Shown: positions 27,067-35,772, counted from the stretch's first letter. The stretch: 50,256 bases of DNA from an uncultured Verrucomicrobia subdivision 3 bacterium (GCA_903918885.1 CAIXFY010000021.1:1-50256), one strand, 5' to 3'. Notes: a model not told the origin generated them from the letters alone. Made by a program: numbers and translations.

Positions 27067-27880
27067 ATGCTCCCCTGCCCGACCAGCCAAGCCAAGCGCT
27101 GTGAATTGCACCACGCATTCACGCTGGTCGAACTGCTCGTGGTCATCGCTGTCATCTGCATCCTCGCCGCGCTGTTGCTGCCCGCATTGAACCCAAGCCA
27201 AGCAGCGAGCGCAGACCATCATCTGCCTAAACAACCTCAAACAGCTCCAGTTATGCTGGCATATGTATGCGCATGATAACAACGATGTCATCACGCCAAA
27301 CAACTACGTCTATACCGTGAACATGGGCACCACCAACGCACCCACACCACCCACCAGCGAAGACCAGATGAGTTGGTGCAGCGGCATCGCCCCGAAAGAT
27401 ACGAATGACATTAGCGCCATCACGTCGCTGCTGTTCGTCTACAACCAAAACGCCGTGATTTATCATTGTCCGGCTGACCATTTAACGATTGACGGTTTTC
27501 CCGATTTGTTACGCAAACGTAGTTACAACATGAGCAACAGCGCGAATTGCACCACGGACAATCATTTCCGTAAATCTTCAGATATTCGCATGCCTACAGG
27601 ACTGTTTGTGTTCATTGACACCGACGAGAACGACATCTGGGATTCCACCTTCGGCGTCATCCCGCAGGATTATCCGTGGTGGTCGGACTATTGGCTGGAT
27701 ATTCCCGCCGACCGGCACCAGCGCGGCTGTAATATCACTTTCGCCGACGGCCACGGCGAACACTGGAAATGGCGAGCCGCCAAAAACGTGCTCGGGCTCG
27801 GCACGGAATCTTACAGCGAGGACGACTTTCAAGACCTGCGCCGCATTCAGCAATGCATCAAAGGCGCGGGCGGCAACTAA
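27067..27880 (+). pseudogene. prepilin-type N-terminal cleavage protein, frameshifted
   Basis: The first part carries the type IV pilin-like signal HAFTLVELLVVIAVICILAA. The frame is then lost at about 27190-27200. The expected continuation AKQRAQTIICLNNLKQLQLC and HMYAHDNND lies in another frame and runs to 27880, ending with the family's FADGHGEHWKW motif. One extra or two missing bases near AACCCAAGCC explain it. In Planctomycetes and Verrucomicrobiota such proteins form large families, probably pseudopilins of secretion systems. Restored length is about 270 aa. Real loss and sequencing error cannot be separated here. Confidence 0.82.
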
Positions 27881-27924
27881 CTTTAGCCGCTTGGTTTCCG
27901 CGCCAACTGCGTTAATCTTTCCGC

Positions 27925-29040
27925 GTGTTGCCGGACATCAAATCATTGACCCGCGAGGAGCTCGAAGCCCAATTCAAAACTTGGGGCGAACCCATCTATC
28001 GCGTGAAACAGCTCATGGACTGGCTCTACGTTCAGCGCGTGACGGACTGGGACGCGATGACCAATCTCTCCAAGCAGCTGCGCGAAAAACTCCGGTCAGA
28101 ATTTTCCCTCGGCACGCTCAAACTCGCTCGCATCCAAGGCAGCCGCGACACCACGCGGAAATTTCTCTGGCAGCTCGCCGACGGCGCGTTCATAGAGAGC
28201 GTTTTGATTCCCGCCAACCCGTCGCTCTACGGCGAGGCCAGCGACCGGCACACGCTCTGCATCTCCACGCAGGTCGGCTGCGCCTACGGCTGCAAGTTTT
28301 GCGCGAGCGGCCTCGACGGCTGGAAGCGAAATTTATCACCGCACGAAATTGTCGAGCAGGTGATGAGCGTGGAACGCCACTGCGCCGCCGAGGAAGCCGC
28401 CATCGCCGGCAAGACCGCCACGAGTTTTCCCGGCACGCGCATCGTGGACAACATCGTGGTCATGGGCATGGGCGAGCCGTTTGCCAATTACGACAATTTG
28501 CTCAAGGCGCTCCGGCTACTCAATTCGCCGTGGGGCGGACGCATCGGTGCGCGCAAGATTACCGTGTCCACCAGCGGTCTCGCGCCGCAGATTCGTAAAT
28601 TTGCGGATGAGCCAGAACAGTTTTCCCTCGCCATTTCCCTGCACGGCGCGACTGACGAAGTGCGCGGACGCATCATGCCGGTGAACAAAAAGTATCCGCT
28701 CAAGGAACTCACCGCCGCGCTCGATTATTACCAGATGCAGCGCGGGCGCTTCATCACCTTCGAATACATCCTCATCGCCGGCGTGAACGATGCGCCGGAG
28801 CACGCGCGCCCGCTCGCGACGCTGGCGAAACGGCTGAAGGCCAAGGTGAATTTGATTCCCTACAACACCGTGGAAGATTTGCCGTGGTCGCGACCCGACG
28901 AGGAAACCTGCGAACAATTCCTCCGCGCGCTCCGGGCGGAAAAGGTCGTCTGCACTTTGCGCCGCGAAAAGGGCCACGACATTGACGCCGCGTGTGGGCA
29001 GTTGCGCTTGAAGAGGGAACGCGAGCTGGCGGCCGGTTAA
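27925..29040 (+). CDS. rlmN: 23S rRNA (adenine-2503-C2)-methyltransferase
   Basis: A radical-SAM enzyme that methylates A2503 of 23S rRNA (and A37 of some tRNAs). 371 aa. The cluster motif CAYGCKFC uses C119, C123 and C126. Other family marks are CISTQVGC, NIVVMGMGEPFANYDN, KITVSTSGL, SLAISLHGATDEVRGRIMP, NLIPYN, and the C-terminal catalytic Cys in HDIDAACGQL. The start is GTG. The gene is followed 43 nt later by hisH. Confidence 0.95.
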   Translation: MLPDIKSLTREELEAQFKTWGEPIYRVKQLMDWLYVQRVTDWDAMTNLSKQLREKLRSEFSLGTLKLARIQGSRDTTRKFLWQLADGAFIESVLIPANPSLYGEASDRHTLCISTQVGCAYGCKFCASGLDGWKRNLSPHEIVEQVMSVERHCAAEEAAIAGKTATSFPGTRIVDNIVVMGMGEPFANYDNLLKALRLLNSPWGGRIGARKITVSTSGLAPQIRKFADEPEQFSLAISLHGATDEVRGRIMPVNKKYPLKELTAALDYYQMQRGRFITFEYILIAGVNDAPEHARPLATLAKRLKAKVNLIPYNTVEDLPWSRPDEETCEQFLRALRAEKVVCTLRREKGHDIDAACGQLRLKRERELAAG

Positions 29041-29083
29041 AATCGGAGTTTCATCCGCGTTGGTCTGTAGCTAAAATAATTTC

Positions 29084-29704
29084 GTGATTGCCCTGCTCGA
29101 TTACGGTTCCGGCAACCTGCGCAGCGTCCACAAGTCGCTGCTCAAGGTCGGCGCGGACGTGCGCCTCATGAAATCGCCCCGCGAAATCGGGGACGCATCC
29201 GGCCTCGTATTGCCCGGCGTCGGCGCGTTCGACGACTGCATCGCTGCGCTGCGCAAACAGGAACTGCTCGAAGCGGCGAAGGATTTTATCAAGACCGGCA
29301 AATCGTTTCTCGGCATTTGCGTCGGCTATCAGGCGCTGTTTGAGAAGAGCGAGGAATTCAATTCCTGCGCCGCCGGCCTCGGCGTGTTTCAGGGCAAAGT
29401 CGTGCGCTTCACCGAGCGGCCCGGCCACAAGATTCCGCAGATCGGCTGGAACCAGCTTGAAATCGTGAAGAAAGATTGTCCGCTCTATCGCGGCATCGCG
29501 AATGGCAGCTATGTTTATTTCGTGCACAGCTTTTATCCGCAGCCGGTGGATGCGAGCATCGTTGCCACGCGCACGGATTACGGCGACAACTTTGCCTCGT
29601 CCGTCTGGCGCGACAATGTTTTTGCCACGCAATTTCATCCGGAGAAAAGCCAGAAGGTCGGCCTGCAGCTGCTGAAGAACTTCGTCGCGCTTACGAAGAA
29701 GTAA
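29084..29704 (+). CDS. hisH: imidazole glycerol phosphate synthase glutaminase subunit
   Basis: Class I glutamine amidotransferase that supplies ammonia to HisF in histidine synthesis. 206 aa, GTG start. Features are DYGSGNLRSVHKSL, VLPGVGAFDDC, nucleophile C79 in LGICVGYQ, YFVHSFYP, and the catalytic His/Glu in FHPEKSQ. No hisF or other his gene is adjacent. Its stop abuts the stop of the convergent photolyase gene. Confidence 0.94.
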   Translation: MIALLDYGSGNLRSVHKSLLKVGADVRLMKSPREIGDASGLVLPGVGAFDDCIAALRKQELLEAAKDFIKTGKSFLGICVGYQALFEKSEEFNSCAAGLGVFQGKVVRFTERPGHKIPQIGWNQLEIVKKDCPLYRGIANGSYVYFVHSFYPQPVDASIVATRTDYGDNFASSVWRDNVFATQFHPEKSQKVGLQLLKNFVALTKK

Positions 29705-31111
29705 TCAGCCCTTCACGGCCTTGAACATCGCGAGGCATTTCCCGCGCTGCTCCTCGTGCAAGACGATGCGCGACGGATATTTTGATTTGGCGAGCAGCAA
29801 CGGATTTTCCCACGGCTGATGCACGAGGTCGTCGGGAAAATCTTTCAGTTCAGGAATCCACTGCCGGACGAATTTTCCGCCCGCGTCGAATTTCTCCGCC
29901 TGCGACACGGGATTGAAGATGCGGAAGTAAGGCGCGGCGTCCGTGCCCGTGCCGGCGCTCCATTGCCAGCCGCCGTTGTTCGCAGCCATGTCGCCATCCA
30001 CGAGCTGCTTCATGAAATAGCGCTCGCCCCACTGCCAGTTAATCAGCAAATCCTTGGTGAGAAACATCGCCACGATCATGCGCAGCCGGTTGTGCATCGT
30101 GCCGGTGGCGTTGAGGCAGCGCATCGCCGCGTCCACGATGGGATAACCCGTGCGCCCTTCGCACCACGCGACAAAATGTTCCTGATTGTCCGACCATTGC
30201 AACTTGTCGTATTCGGGACGAAACGCGCCTTTCGTGACGTGCGGAAAGTTGTGCAACACCTGCGCGTAAAACTCGCGCCAGATCAATTCATTCAAAAACG
30301 TCTCGCAACTTTTCACCGCGTTCGCGTCGACGGCCTTGACCTTTGCCTTGTTCAGTTCGGCGATGATGGTGCGGATGCCAATCGTCCCCGCGCGCAGATG
30401 CGGCGACAGATTGGAGCCACCGTCCAGCGCGGGAAAATTCCGATTCGTCGCGTAACTGTAAACCGGTCCCGCCATGAACTTGCGCAACAACTCCAGCGCC
30501 GCGCGTTCGCCTGCGGCGGGAATTTTTTGCGTCAATGGATAGCCGACTGCATCCGGCGATGCCGGCAGCGCATCGCTGGGATAATTTCCACTGACCGCTT
30601 TGCGCGGGCCGATTTTTCCGACGGGCGCGGGAACCGCCTTGACCTTCCACGCTTTGGAATACGGCGTGAATACGGTGTAAGGCTTGCCGGACAAATTAAG
30701 AATCTCCTGTTCCTCCCAAACCACGGCGTCTTTGAACATCTCGAAGCCCACGCCGATTTTCAGCAACGCGCCGGTGATGCGCTCGTCGCGGCGTTGCGTG
30801 TAAGGTTCGTAGCGCTTGTTGGCGAAGACGCATTGCGCGCCGACTTCTTTGGCGAAGGTCGGCAAAATTTCCTCGGACTTTCCGCAACGGACGATGAGCG
30901 TGTGGCCGAGTTCCGCGAGATTTTTGCGGAGTGATTCAACGGATTGCAGCAGAAACGCCAGCCGCGCCGCGCCGACATCCGGGCCGGTGCGAAAGGCATC
31001 TTCGAAGATGAACAGGGGAATGACCGTCTCCGCGCGTTTCGCCGCTTCGCTCAACGCGACATTATCAGACACGCGCAAATCGCGACGGAACCAGTGGATG
31101 ACGGCTTTCAT
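29705..31111 (-). CDS. phrB: CPD deoxyribodipyrimidine photolyase
   Basis: Light-driven repair of cyclobutane pyrimidine dimers. 468 aa. The N-terminal antenna domain starts with VIHWFRRDLRVSDNVAL. The FAD domain has NELIWREFYAQVL, GRTGYPIVDAAMRCL, MHNRLRMIVAMFLTKDLLI and AANNGGWQWSAGTGTDAAPY. The Asn in ANNGGWQW marks CPD class I photolyases rather than cryptochromes. Monocistronic on the minus strand. Confidence 0.94.
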   Translation of the reverse strand: MKAVIHWFRRDLRVSDNVALSEAAKRAETVIPLFIFEDAFRTGPDVGAARLAFLLQSVESLRKNLAELGHTLIVRCGKSEEILPTFAKEVGAQCVFANKRYEPYTQRRDERITGALLKIGVGFEMFKDAVVWEEQEILNLSGKPYTVFTPYSKAWKVKAVPAPVGKIGPRKAVSGNYPSDALPASPDAVGYPLTQKIPAAGERAALELLRKFMAGPVYSYATNRNFPALDGGSNLSPHLRAGTIGIRTIIAELNKAKVKAVDANAVKSCETFLNELIWREFYAQVLHNFPHVTKGAFRPEYDKLQWSDNQEHFVAWCEGRTGYPIVDAAMRCLNATGTMHNRLRMIVAMFLTKDLLINWQWGERYFMKQLVDGDMAANNGGWQWSAGTGTDAAPYFRIFNPVSQAEKFDAGGKFVRQWIPELKDFPDDLVHQPWENPLLLAKSKYPSRIVLHEEQRGKCLAMFKAVKG

Positions 31112-31138
31112 TTTGATTTAAATTTGTTTAGTCGTCCG

Positions 31139-31286
31139 CCCTCACCTATGTCCTCTCCCCCGTGGAGAGGATTTGGCCTTCACCCTGCCTTTAGCTCGAA
31201 AGCTGATTCGCACCATCCAGCGCTTTGTTTTCCCAAGACGCGGGAAGCGTTTCTCCTTCTCCTTGCGGAGAAGGCCGGGATGAGGG
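31139..31286. repeat. intergenic palindromic repeat element
   Basis: Bounded by CCCTCA (31139-31144) and its complement TGAGGG (31281-31286). It contains two hairpins, CCTCTCC/GGAGAGG (31152-31170) and CCTTCTCC/GGAGAAGG (31255-31274). The form matches dispersed non-coding repeats found between genes in many GC-rich bacteria. It fills most of the gap between the photolyase gene and the next minus-strand gene. Confidence 0.55.
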
Positions 31287-31297
31287 ATGACCCACCG

Positions 31298-31567
31298 CTA
31301 ATTCTTACGCGGCTCAAATTTCTTCAGCCCGACCTCATGCGCAATGTCGTCGAACTCCGCCTTGCTGACGGTTTCAAGCTGCTTGCCGCGCGCCTTAAGC
31401 TTCTCGTTGATCTTGATGGCCTTCTCGGTCATCTGCTCATGCGTGTCTTTGCTGCCGCCGACGAGCAGAAAATTATCGCCCTTGGTCACACGCTTATGCC
31501 CGTCGGAATCCAGCCCGAGGCCGAGCAGCGCAGCCTTGCGTTTAGGTTTTTTGGAGTTTTGCGGCAT
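31298..31567 (-). CDS. conserved hypothetical protein, 89 aa
   Basis: Starts MPQNSKKPKRKAALLGLGLD and contains THEQMTEKAIKINEKLKARG. It is charged, with no signal or membrane segment; the middle is probably helical. I do not recognise the family. It begins 2 nt after the stop of the 69-aa gene upstream, so they are co-transcribed. Confidence 0.65.
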   Translation of the reverse strand: MPQNSKKPKRKAALLGLGLDSDGHKRVTKGDNFLLVGGSKDTHEQMTEKAIKINEKLKARGKQLETVSKAEFDDIAHEVGLKKFEPRKN

Positions 31568-31569
31568 GG

Positions 31570-31779
31570 CTATTCGCCGTAAAAGCCGCGCTGGATTTCA
31601 TCCCGCAAAATTTTCGCTTCGGCAGGATTTTGGGAATCCGCCATTTTCTGCGCGAGGGCGGACAGTTCTTGGCCGGGCAACTGACGTTCCCGCGCCAGTT
31701 CAAAAGCGAACTGCAACACGCGCGACTGCTCTGCGCGCGGCAGATGTTTGATTTCCTCAATCACTTGGCTCGCACTCAT
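31570..31779 (-). CDS. small helical protein, antitoxin-like
   Basis: 69 aa from the ATG at 31779: MSASQVIEEIKHLPRAEQSR, then VLQFAFELARERQLPGQELS. The start resembles the IEKLP.xEr.KV pattern of small antitoxin or DUF2281-type proteins, but no toxin-like partner is adjacent; the next gene is an unrelated basic protein. The frame is open upstream to 32055, but the added residues are low-complexity and overlap another gene. Confidence 0.55.
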   Translation of the reverse strand: MSASQVIEEIKHLPRAEQSRVLQFAFELARERQLPGQELSALAQKMADSQNPAEAKILRDEIQRGFYGE

Positions 31780-31855
31780 GGCCGCAAGATAACACCATGC
31801 CGACCGCACCGGCAAGGGGTCAAAGGTAAATAACTTGCCACACGCGAAAACCAAA

Positions 31856-31883
31856 CCGCCGCCACGGGTGCGCGTGGCGGCGG
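31856..31883 (-). terminator. intrinsic terminator of the 99-aa gene
   Basis: A perfect 10-bp stem CCGCCGCCAC/GTGGCGGCGG is followed on the minus strand by TTTGGTTTTCG, 38 nt after the stop codon at 31922. Confidence 0.7.
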
Positions 31884-31921
31884 ATGAATTATTGCTGTTA
31901 CGATGAAAGTTCTGGACCCCT

Positions 31922-32221
31922 TTAAGGCTGGATAAGCTTACCAAGTTTTGTGTTGGCATGTAGTGTAACGGCATGCTCGACCAAAACTTTGGCGACGACG
32001 GACTGGAGATCGAGAATCGAGTTAAACGGTTGCGGTGTAGCCGCCGTGATTCCATGAGTTTTGTTGTTAGCCATATCTACAAAACCACTGTCCCATGCAT
32101 GGTTCGGAATAATATAGTTCTTTTTGCCAGCAATTTGGTCGGTAAAGAAACGGACGCGAACCTCTATCATCTTCTCGCCATGCTTGGCGGGAATAGCGGT
32201 GGGATTGGTTTTTTTAGTCAT
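31922..32221 (-). CDS. conserved hypothetical protein, 99 aa
   Basis: Contains KMIEVRVRFFTDQIAGKKNY, IIPNHAWDSGFV and a C-terminal helix VVAKVLVEHAVTLHANTKLG. Soluble, no signal peptide. It has the look of a conserved small protein, but I cannot name the family. It is AT-richer than most neighbours, like the LamG gene upstream. Confidence 0.6.
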   Translation of the reverse strand: MTKKTNPTAIPAKHGEKMIEVRVRFFTDQIAGKKNYIIPNHAWDSGFVDMANNKTHGITAATPQPFNSILDLQSVVAKVLVEHAVTLHANTKLGKLIQP

Positions 32222-32259
32222 ATTTTATTTTTGTGTTTAGATAATTTCTTTAAGGGAAA

Positions 32260-33180
32260 TTATTGCAGGCGGAAGAAGAGTTGGTTCCAGTTGTTTACGT
32301 TGAAATACTGCGGGTAGGTCATATTGTTTGTCGTGGCTGTGAAGGCAGAACCTAGATTCGTCCAAGTGTTCAAGTCACCTGAAACCTGCAATTGATAATT
32401 GGTGCCAGGGATCAGATTTGAGAACGTCGGCTGGACTGCTTTCAGTAGGTTGATAATGGGCTTAAATTCGACCGCATATTCGTAGGCATATAACTGCTGC
32501 ACATCAGTAGCCGACAGGGCACGGTTGTAGATGCGAACTTCATCCATGCGTCCATCAAATGAATCCCAACCAAAATGCGCCATTCTTCCAATATTCATTG
32601 CGGTTGTCTGTCCGATATTACCTACGGAAAGTCCAGTAACAGTAGATACTAAAACTCCATTTACATAGAGTTGTGATCCACTTGCTGTGGCAATACCCAC
32701 TAAATGAAGCCACTGCCCGTTTGTGAAGCTACCCGCCCATGTTGATTGTGGCACCCAATTATTTAATGGGGAATAATCGAATGAGAATGCTTGCTGCGCA
32801 GGAGTAAATAAAAATTCACATGCGCCGTTGACTGTATCAATGGAAACCAACCTCGGAGTCTGTGTTCCGCTACCATTAACGGCACACCAAAAAGCAACGG
32901 TGATTTCATTTGTGAAGTTGAGTGAACTTGTTGGTGTTACGCCTACATAGGAATTAGTATTTCCATAAAACTGACACGCGCCATTGGTAACGCCGTGAGG
33001 GTTCGTCACAAAATTTGCATTGTAAATAGTCCCGGCATTTCCATTCCCGCTTGCATCATTCGCATTCCCGTTTAACGGATAATACGCCACCAAACCGTTG
33101 GTGAGGTAGCTTTGGGCTTGGCCGCGAATCAACAGTGCAAGTGTGATGAGTATTCCGAATAATAGTTTTTTAGTTTTCAT
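32260..33180 (-). CDS. secreted LamG/concanavalin-like lectin protein
   Basis: 306 aa. A signal peptide (about 1-22) is followed by a LamG-type jelly roll: LVAYYPLNGNANDASGNGN, ITVAFWCAV, WLHLVGIATASGSQLYVNG and the closing RMDEVRIYNRALSATDVQQL. The C-terminal 60 residues are the module NYQLQVSGDLNTWTNL ending FFRLQ, also seen in two other secreted proteins of this window. Likely a surface carbohydrate-binding protein. The gene is clearly AT-richer than its surroundings, which suggests acquisition. Confidence 0.85.
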   Translation of the reverse strand: MKTKKLLFGILITLALLIRGQAQSYLTNGLVAYYPLNGNANDASGNGNAGTIYNANFVTNPHGVTNGACQFYGNTNSYVGVTPTSSLNFTNEITVAFWCAVNGSGTQTPRLVSIDTVNGACEFLFTPAQQAFSFDYSPLNNWVPQSTWAGSFTNGQWLHLVGIATASGSQLYVNGVLVSTVTGLSVGNIGQTTAMNIGRMAHFGWDSFDGRMDEVRIYNRALSATDVQQLYAYEYAVEFKPIINLLKAVQPTFSNLIPGTNYQLQVSGDLNTWTNLGSAFTATTNNMTYPQYFNVNNWNQLFFRLQ

Positions 33181-33309
33181 TTTTTTATGTAGGTTTTGTC
33201 ATTGTATTTTTAAATCATTTTTGACCCGCCACCAGAATGCTCACGACATCGCTCCATTGGCCGACGGGGTCATTGGAGCGCCGTCGGCGCGGCATCGTTC
33301 TGGAAAGGG

Positions 33310-33395
33310 AGAAGGAAGAATGCAGAAGGCCGAAACCAGACGGGGTTTCGCTTTTTTACTTCTGCATTCTTCATTCATAAATCTGCCTTCACCCT
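33310..33395. repeat. inverted heptamer-built repeat with nested hairpins
   Basis: GAAGAATGCAGAAG (33315-33328) and its exact complement (33359-33372) form a 14-bp outer stem. Inside is CGAAACC/GGTTTCG (33331-33350) followed by TTTTTT. The left arm reads as 7-nt units (AGGAAGA, ATGCAGA, AGGCCGA, AACCAGA) and the right arm as TTCTGCA, TTCTTCA and similar. It lies in the 222-nt gap between two minus-strand genes. Confidence 0.65.
33331..33357 (+). terminator. terminator-like hairpin on the plus strand
   Basis: Stem CGAAACC/GGTTTCG followed by CTTTTTT on the plus strand. No plus-strand gene precedes it, so it may only be the core of the surrounding inverted repeat. Confidence 0.35.
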
Positions 33396-33402
33396 TTCCG
33401 CC

Positions 33403-34161
33403 TCATGGCGTCGGCGGTGTGGGCGTGGGTGTCGGCGTCGGGGCGGGCGCGGCGGGTTGGTCGTAGATATAGACGACGCCCCAGCGCTGGCATTTCACGC
33501 GGCGGCTGGCGTCGTCCGGATCTTTGCGGTAGAAAAATTCCACGGTGTCGCAGATGTCCACGGCGAGCGCTTGCGCTGCGGGGTAAAGGGCGTTGAGTTC
33601 TTCGCGCTGTTGGTCGGTGTTGACTTGGGCTTGTTCGCTCTGGTAGCTCAAGTTTTTAAATTGGGTAAGCAAGGTGCCCACTTGGGCGGCGCTGGGCAAG
33701 GCCATCGGCAGGTAGCCCGCACCTTCGGCGGTCTGCCGGGCGGCTTCGCCTTTCACGATGTTCTCGGCGGCTTCATCCACGGCGGCGTAGGTGGTAAGGT
33801 CGGGGATGCTGGTGGCGTTCACATCGCGTCCGTAATAGCTGCGGGCGCCGGCGGCAAACTGGCCGCGCACGATGCCGAGATCGAGCACTTGATGGAAGTG
33901 GGAGACGTGCATGGTCAACTGCGCGGCGGTCAGGGAAACCTGGGTGGTAAAGGGGGCTTGGCTGGCTTGCGCCAAATCCACGTCGCTGGCTTCTTTCAAG
34001 AGGCGGTTGAGGAGGCTGGCGGGGGCGGCGTCATCCAGCTGCGCCCACTGGTCGGTGGTGATGGCGCGGGCGGCGGCGACGGTGTTTTTCCATTCGTCGC
34101 GGGCGGTCTTGAGGGTGCGGATGACGGCGGGCACGGAGTTGGGGAGGCGGCGTGAGGGCAT
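33403..34161 (-). CDS. hypothetical protein with Pro-Thr C-terminal tail
   Basis: 252 aa, no signal peptide, predicted mostly helical; function not recognised. Features are ARAITTDQWAQLDDAAPASL, MHVSHFHQVLDLGIVRGQF, RSYYGRDV and a C-terminal VKCQRWGVVYIYDQP. It ends in a run of Pro-Thr dipeptides. MHVSHFHQV is suggestive of metal binding but unproven. The start ATG is preceded at 3 nt by a heptamer array (34165-34199) rather than a Shine-Dalgarno. Confidence 0.65.
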   Translation of the reverse strand: MPSRRLPNSVPAVIRTLKTARDEWKNTVAAARAITTDQWAQLDDAAPASLLNRLLKEASDVDLAQASQAPFTTQVSLTAAQLTMHVSHFHQVLDLGIVRGQFAAGARSYYGRDVNATSIPDLTTYAAVDEAAENIVKGEAARQTAEGAGYLPMALPSAAQVGTLLTQFKNLSYQSEQAQVNTDQQREELNALYPAAQALAVDICDTVEFFYRKDPDDASRRVKCQRWGVVYIYDQPAAPAPTPTPTPTPPTP

Positions 34162-34164
34162 GGC

Positions 34165-34199
34165 AGTTTTTAGTGTTGAGTGTTTAGTTGTGAGTTGGG
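34165..34199 (-). repeat. heptamer leader before the 252-aa gene
   Basis: Coding-strand units CCCAACT, CACAACT, AAACACT, CAACACT, AAAACT(A) form five consecutive heptamers, each ending ACT, and finish 3 nt before the ATG. Confidence 0.6.
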
Positions 34200-34284
34200 A
34201 CGGAGATTTTTACGATTTTTGAACATTTCGGGCTGATTTTGGCTAATTTTGTGTTTTTTTGCGGGTAATTCGCTGGGCGCAGGT

Positions 34285-34417
34285 CGGAAAGTGTTACTTG
34301 GCTTGGCTGGAATGGCATTTTCCGTTCGGAAAGCCTTACTTGGCTTGGTAGGAATGGCATTTTCCGTTCGGAAAGTGGTGTTTTTGTTGAGCGGGCAATG
34401 ACTTTCCGTTCGGCTAG
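34285..34417. repeat. four-copy 42-bp periodic repeat with palindromic box
   Basis: The word cggaaag or a variant starts at 34285, 34327, 34369 and 34411, exactly 42 nt apart. Copies 2 and 3 carry the near-palindrome TTTCCGTTCGGAAA. The intervening acttggcttgg and ggaatggcatttt are shared by copies 1 and 2. It belongs to the gene-free stretch 34162-34831. Confidence 0.75.
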
Positions 34418-34630
34418 GGTCAATTGGGCCAAGCCGTGGGTGTCTAGCTGAATGAAAATGGTTGGTCTGGTGAATGGTAGCGGGGACGGCAGAACGGACG
34501 GCAGCGTTCCAATTGGCCGGAGACGGGGCGGCGGGACGGAAGGAAGTGGTCGGGCGAGCGGGACGAACAGAATTGACTTGAAAAAGCGGGAAACGCTTAA
34601 CGCCGGAACTGGCACGCTGGCGAAGCCAGC

Positions 34631-34680
34631 GGCGAGCCGTGACCGGCGAGCCGTGACCGGCGAGCCGTGACCGGCGAGCC
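34631..34680. repeat. 14-bp tandem repeat, 3.6 copies
   Basis: The unit ggcgagccgtgacc is repeated without a mismatch three times, then ggcgagcc. The rest of 34418-34831 holds no convincing gene. Confidence 0.9.
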
Positions 34681-34831
34681 AAGGACGGCAGCCGGAGCCG
34701 GGGCGGAGAGGACAGTCGCAACCTTCATAACATTCCCAGTGGAGACGCGCCCATAAAACCAAGAATCAAAATGGCTGTCAAGCGGCGGATGAAAATTCGA
34801 TTGGGACTCGTGGAACCCGTCCCTCCGAATT

Positions 34832-35767
34832 TCAATCGCGCGGGTTGAACTTGGATTCCTTCGCGAGTTGTTCCCACAATTTCTTTTGCGCGTCGGAAAT
34901 TTTGGCGGGCACAACGATTTTGGTCGCCACCAGCAGGTCGCCGGTCTTGCCAAGGCCGCGTCCGCGCACGCGGAGTTTCTGACCGCTGGCGGTGCCGGCG
35001 GGAATCTTGATGTTCACCTTGCCATCGAGCGTGGGCACGGCGATCTCCGCGCCGAGCGCGGCTTCCCACGGCGCCAGTTCGAGTTCGTGGATGAGGTTGT
35101 GGCCATCCACTTCAAAATCGGGATGCTTGGCCAGCTTCACACGCAAATACAAATCGCCGCCGCCCTCGCCGCGCCCGGCGATGCGGAGTTTCTGTCCCTC
35201 GGTGATCCCCGCCGGAATCTTCACCTGCTGCGAATCGGTGCGGTTCTCGTGGCGCACGGTGACGGTGCGGACGGAGCCAGCCTTGGCTTCTTCGAGCGTG
35301 ACCATGATGTCGCCCTCGATGTCGCGGCTCGGCTCGCCCATTTGTTCGCCGGCAAAACCGCCGCGCCCGCCGCCCATGCCGCCACGCCGTTGCGCGCCGA
35401 ACATTTGCTCGAAGAAATCGCTGAAGCCGGTTCCGCCAAACTCAAACTCAACGCCGCCGCCACGGCCGGCACCACCGCGAAATGGCTGGCCGCCGCCAAA
35501 GCCGCCCTGCCCCGGCGGCGGACGGAACTCCGCGCCGGATTTCCAGTTCGCGCCCAGTTCGTCGTATTTCTTGCGCTTGTCGGCGTCGGACAAAACTTCG
35601 TAGGCCTCGTTGATTTCCTTGAATTTTTCTTCGGCCTTCTTCTTGTCCTTGGCCACGTCAGGATGAAATTCGCGCGCGAGTTTGCGGAAAGCCTTTTTGA
35701 TTTCATCCGCAGTCGCGGTGCGCGGCACGCCGAGGCTCTGATAATAATCTTTGTATTGGGCGGCCAT
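34832..35767 (-). CDS. cbpA: CbpA-like J-domain co-chaperone
   Basis: 311 aa. An N-terminal J domain (about 5-72) with EFHPDVAKD supplies the HPD triad that stimulates DnaK ATPase. A Gly/Phe-rich linker (about 80-130) follows, then two C-terminal peptide-binding domains ([60 protein letters not shown]). The cysteine zinc fingers of DnaJ are absent, which fits CbpA. The leader consists of heptamers ending 5 nt before the ATG. Confidence 0.9.
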   Translation of the reverse strand: MAAQYKDYYQSLGVPRTATADEIKKAFRKLAREFHPDVAKDKKKAEEKFKEINEAYEVLSDADKRKKYDELGANWKSGAEFRPPPGQGGFGGGQPFRGGAGRGGGVEFEFGGTGFSDFFEQMFGAQRRGGMGGGRGGFAGEQMGEPSRDIEGDIMVTLEEAKAGSVRTVTVRHENRTDSQQVKIPAGITEGQKLRIAGRGEGGGDLYLRVKLAKHPDFEVDGHNLIHELELAPWEAALGAEIAVPTLDGKVNIKIPAGTASGQKLRVRGRGLGKTGDLLVATKIVVPAKISDAQKKLWEQLAKESKFNPRD

Positions 35768-35772
35768 TTACG

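Noticed and set aside
31298-31779. Toxin-antitoxin pair
   Set aside because: The 69-aa protein is antitoxin-like, but the 89-aa partner is a charged basic protein with no toxin motif.
33457-34155. Long Gly-rich plus-strand open frame
   Set aside because: Mirror of the 252-aa minus-strand gene; composition is typical of an antisense shadow.
34285-34417. CRISPR array
   Set aside because: The 42-nt units follow each other without unique spacers, and no cas gene is present.
34170-34762. Two long overlapping minus-strand open frames across the repeat region
   Set aside because: Their sequence is a read-out of the 42-nt and 14-nt repeats, with no domain, and both frames are equally open; better treated as non-coding.
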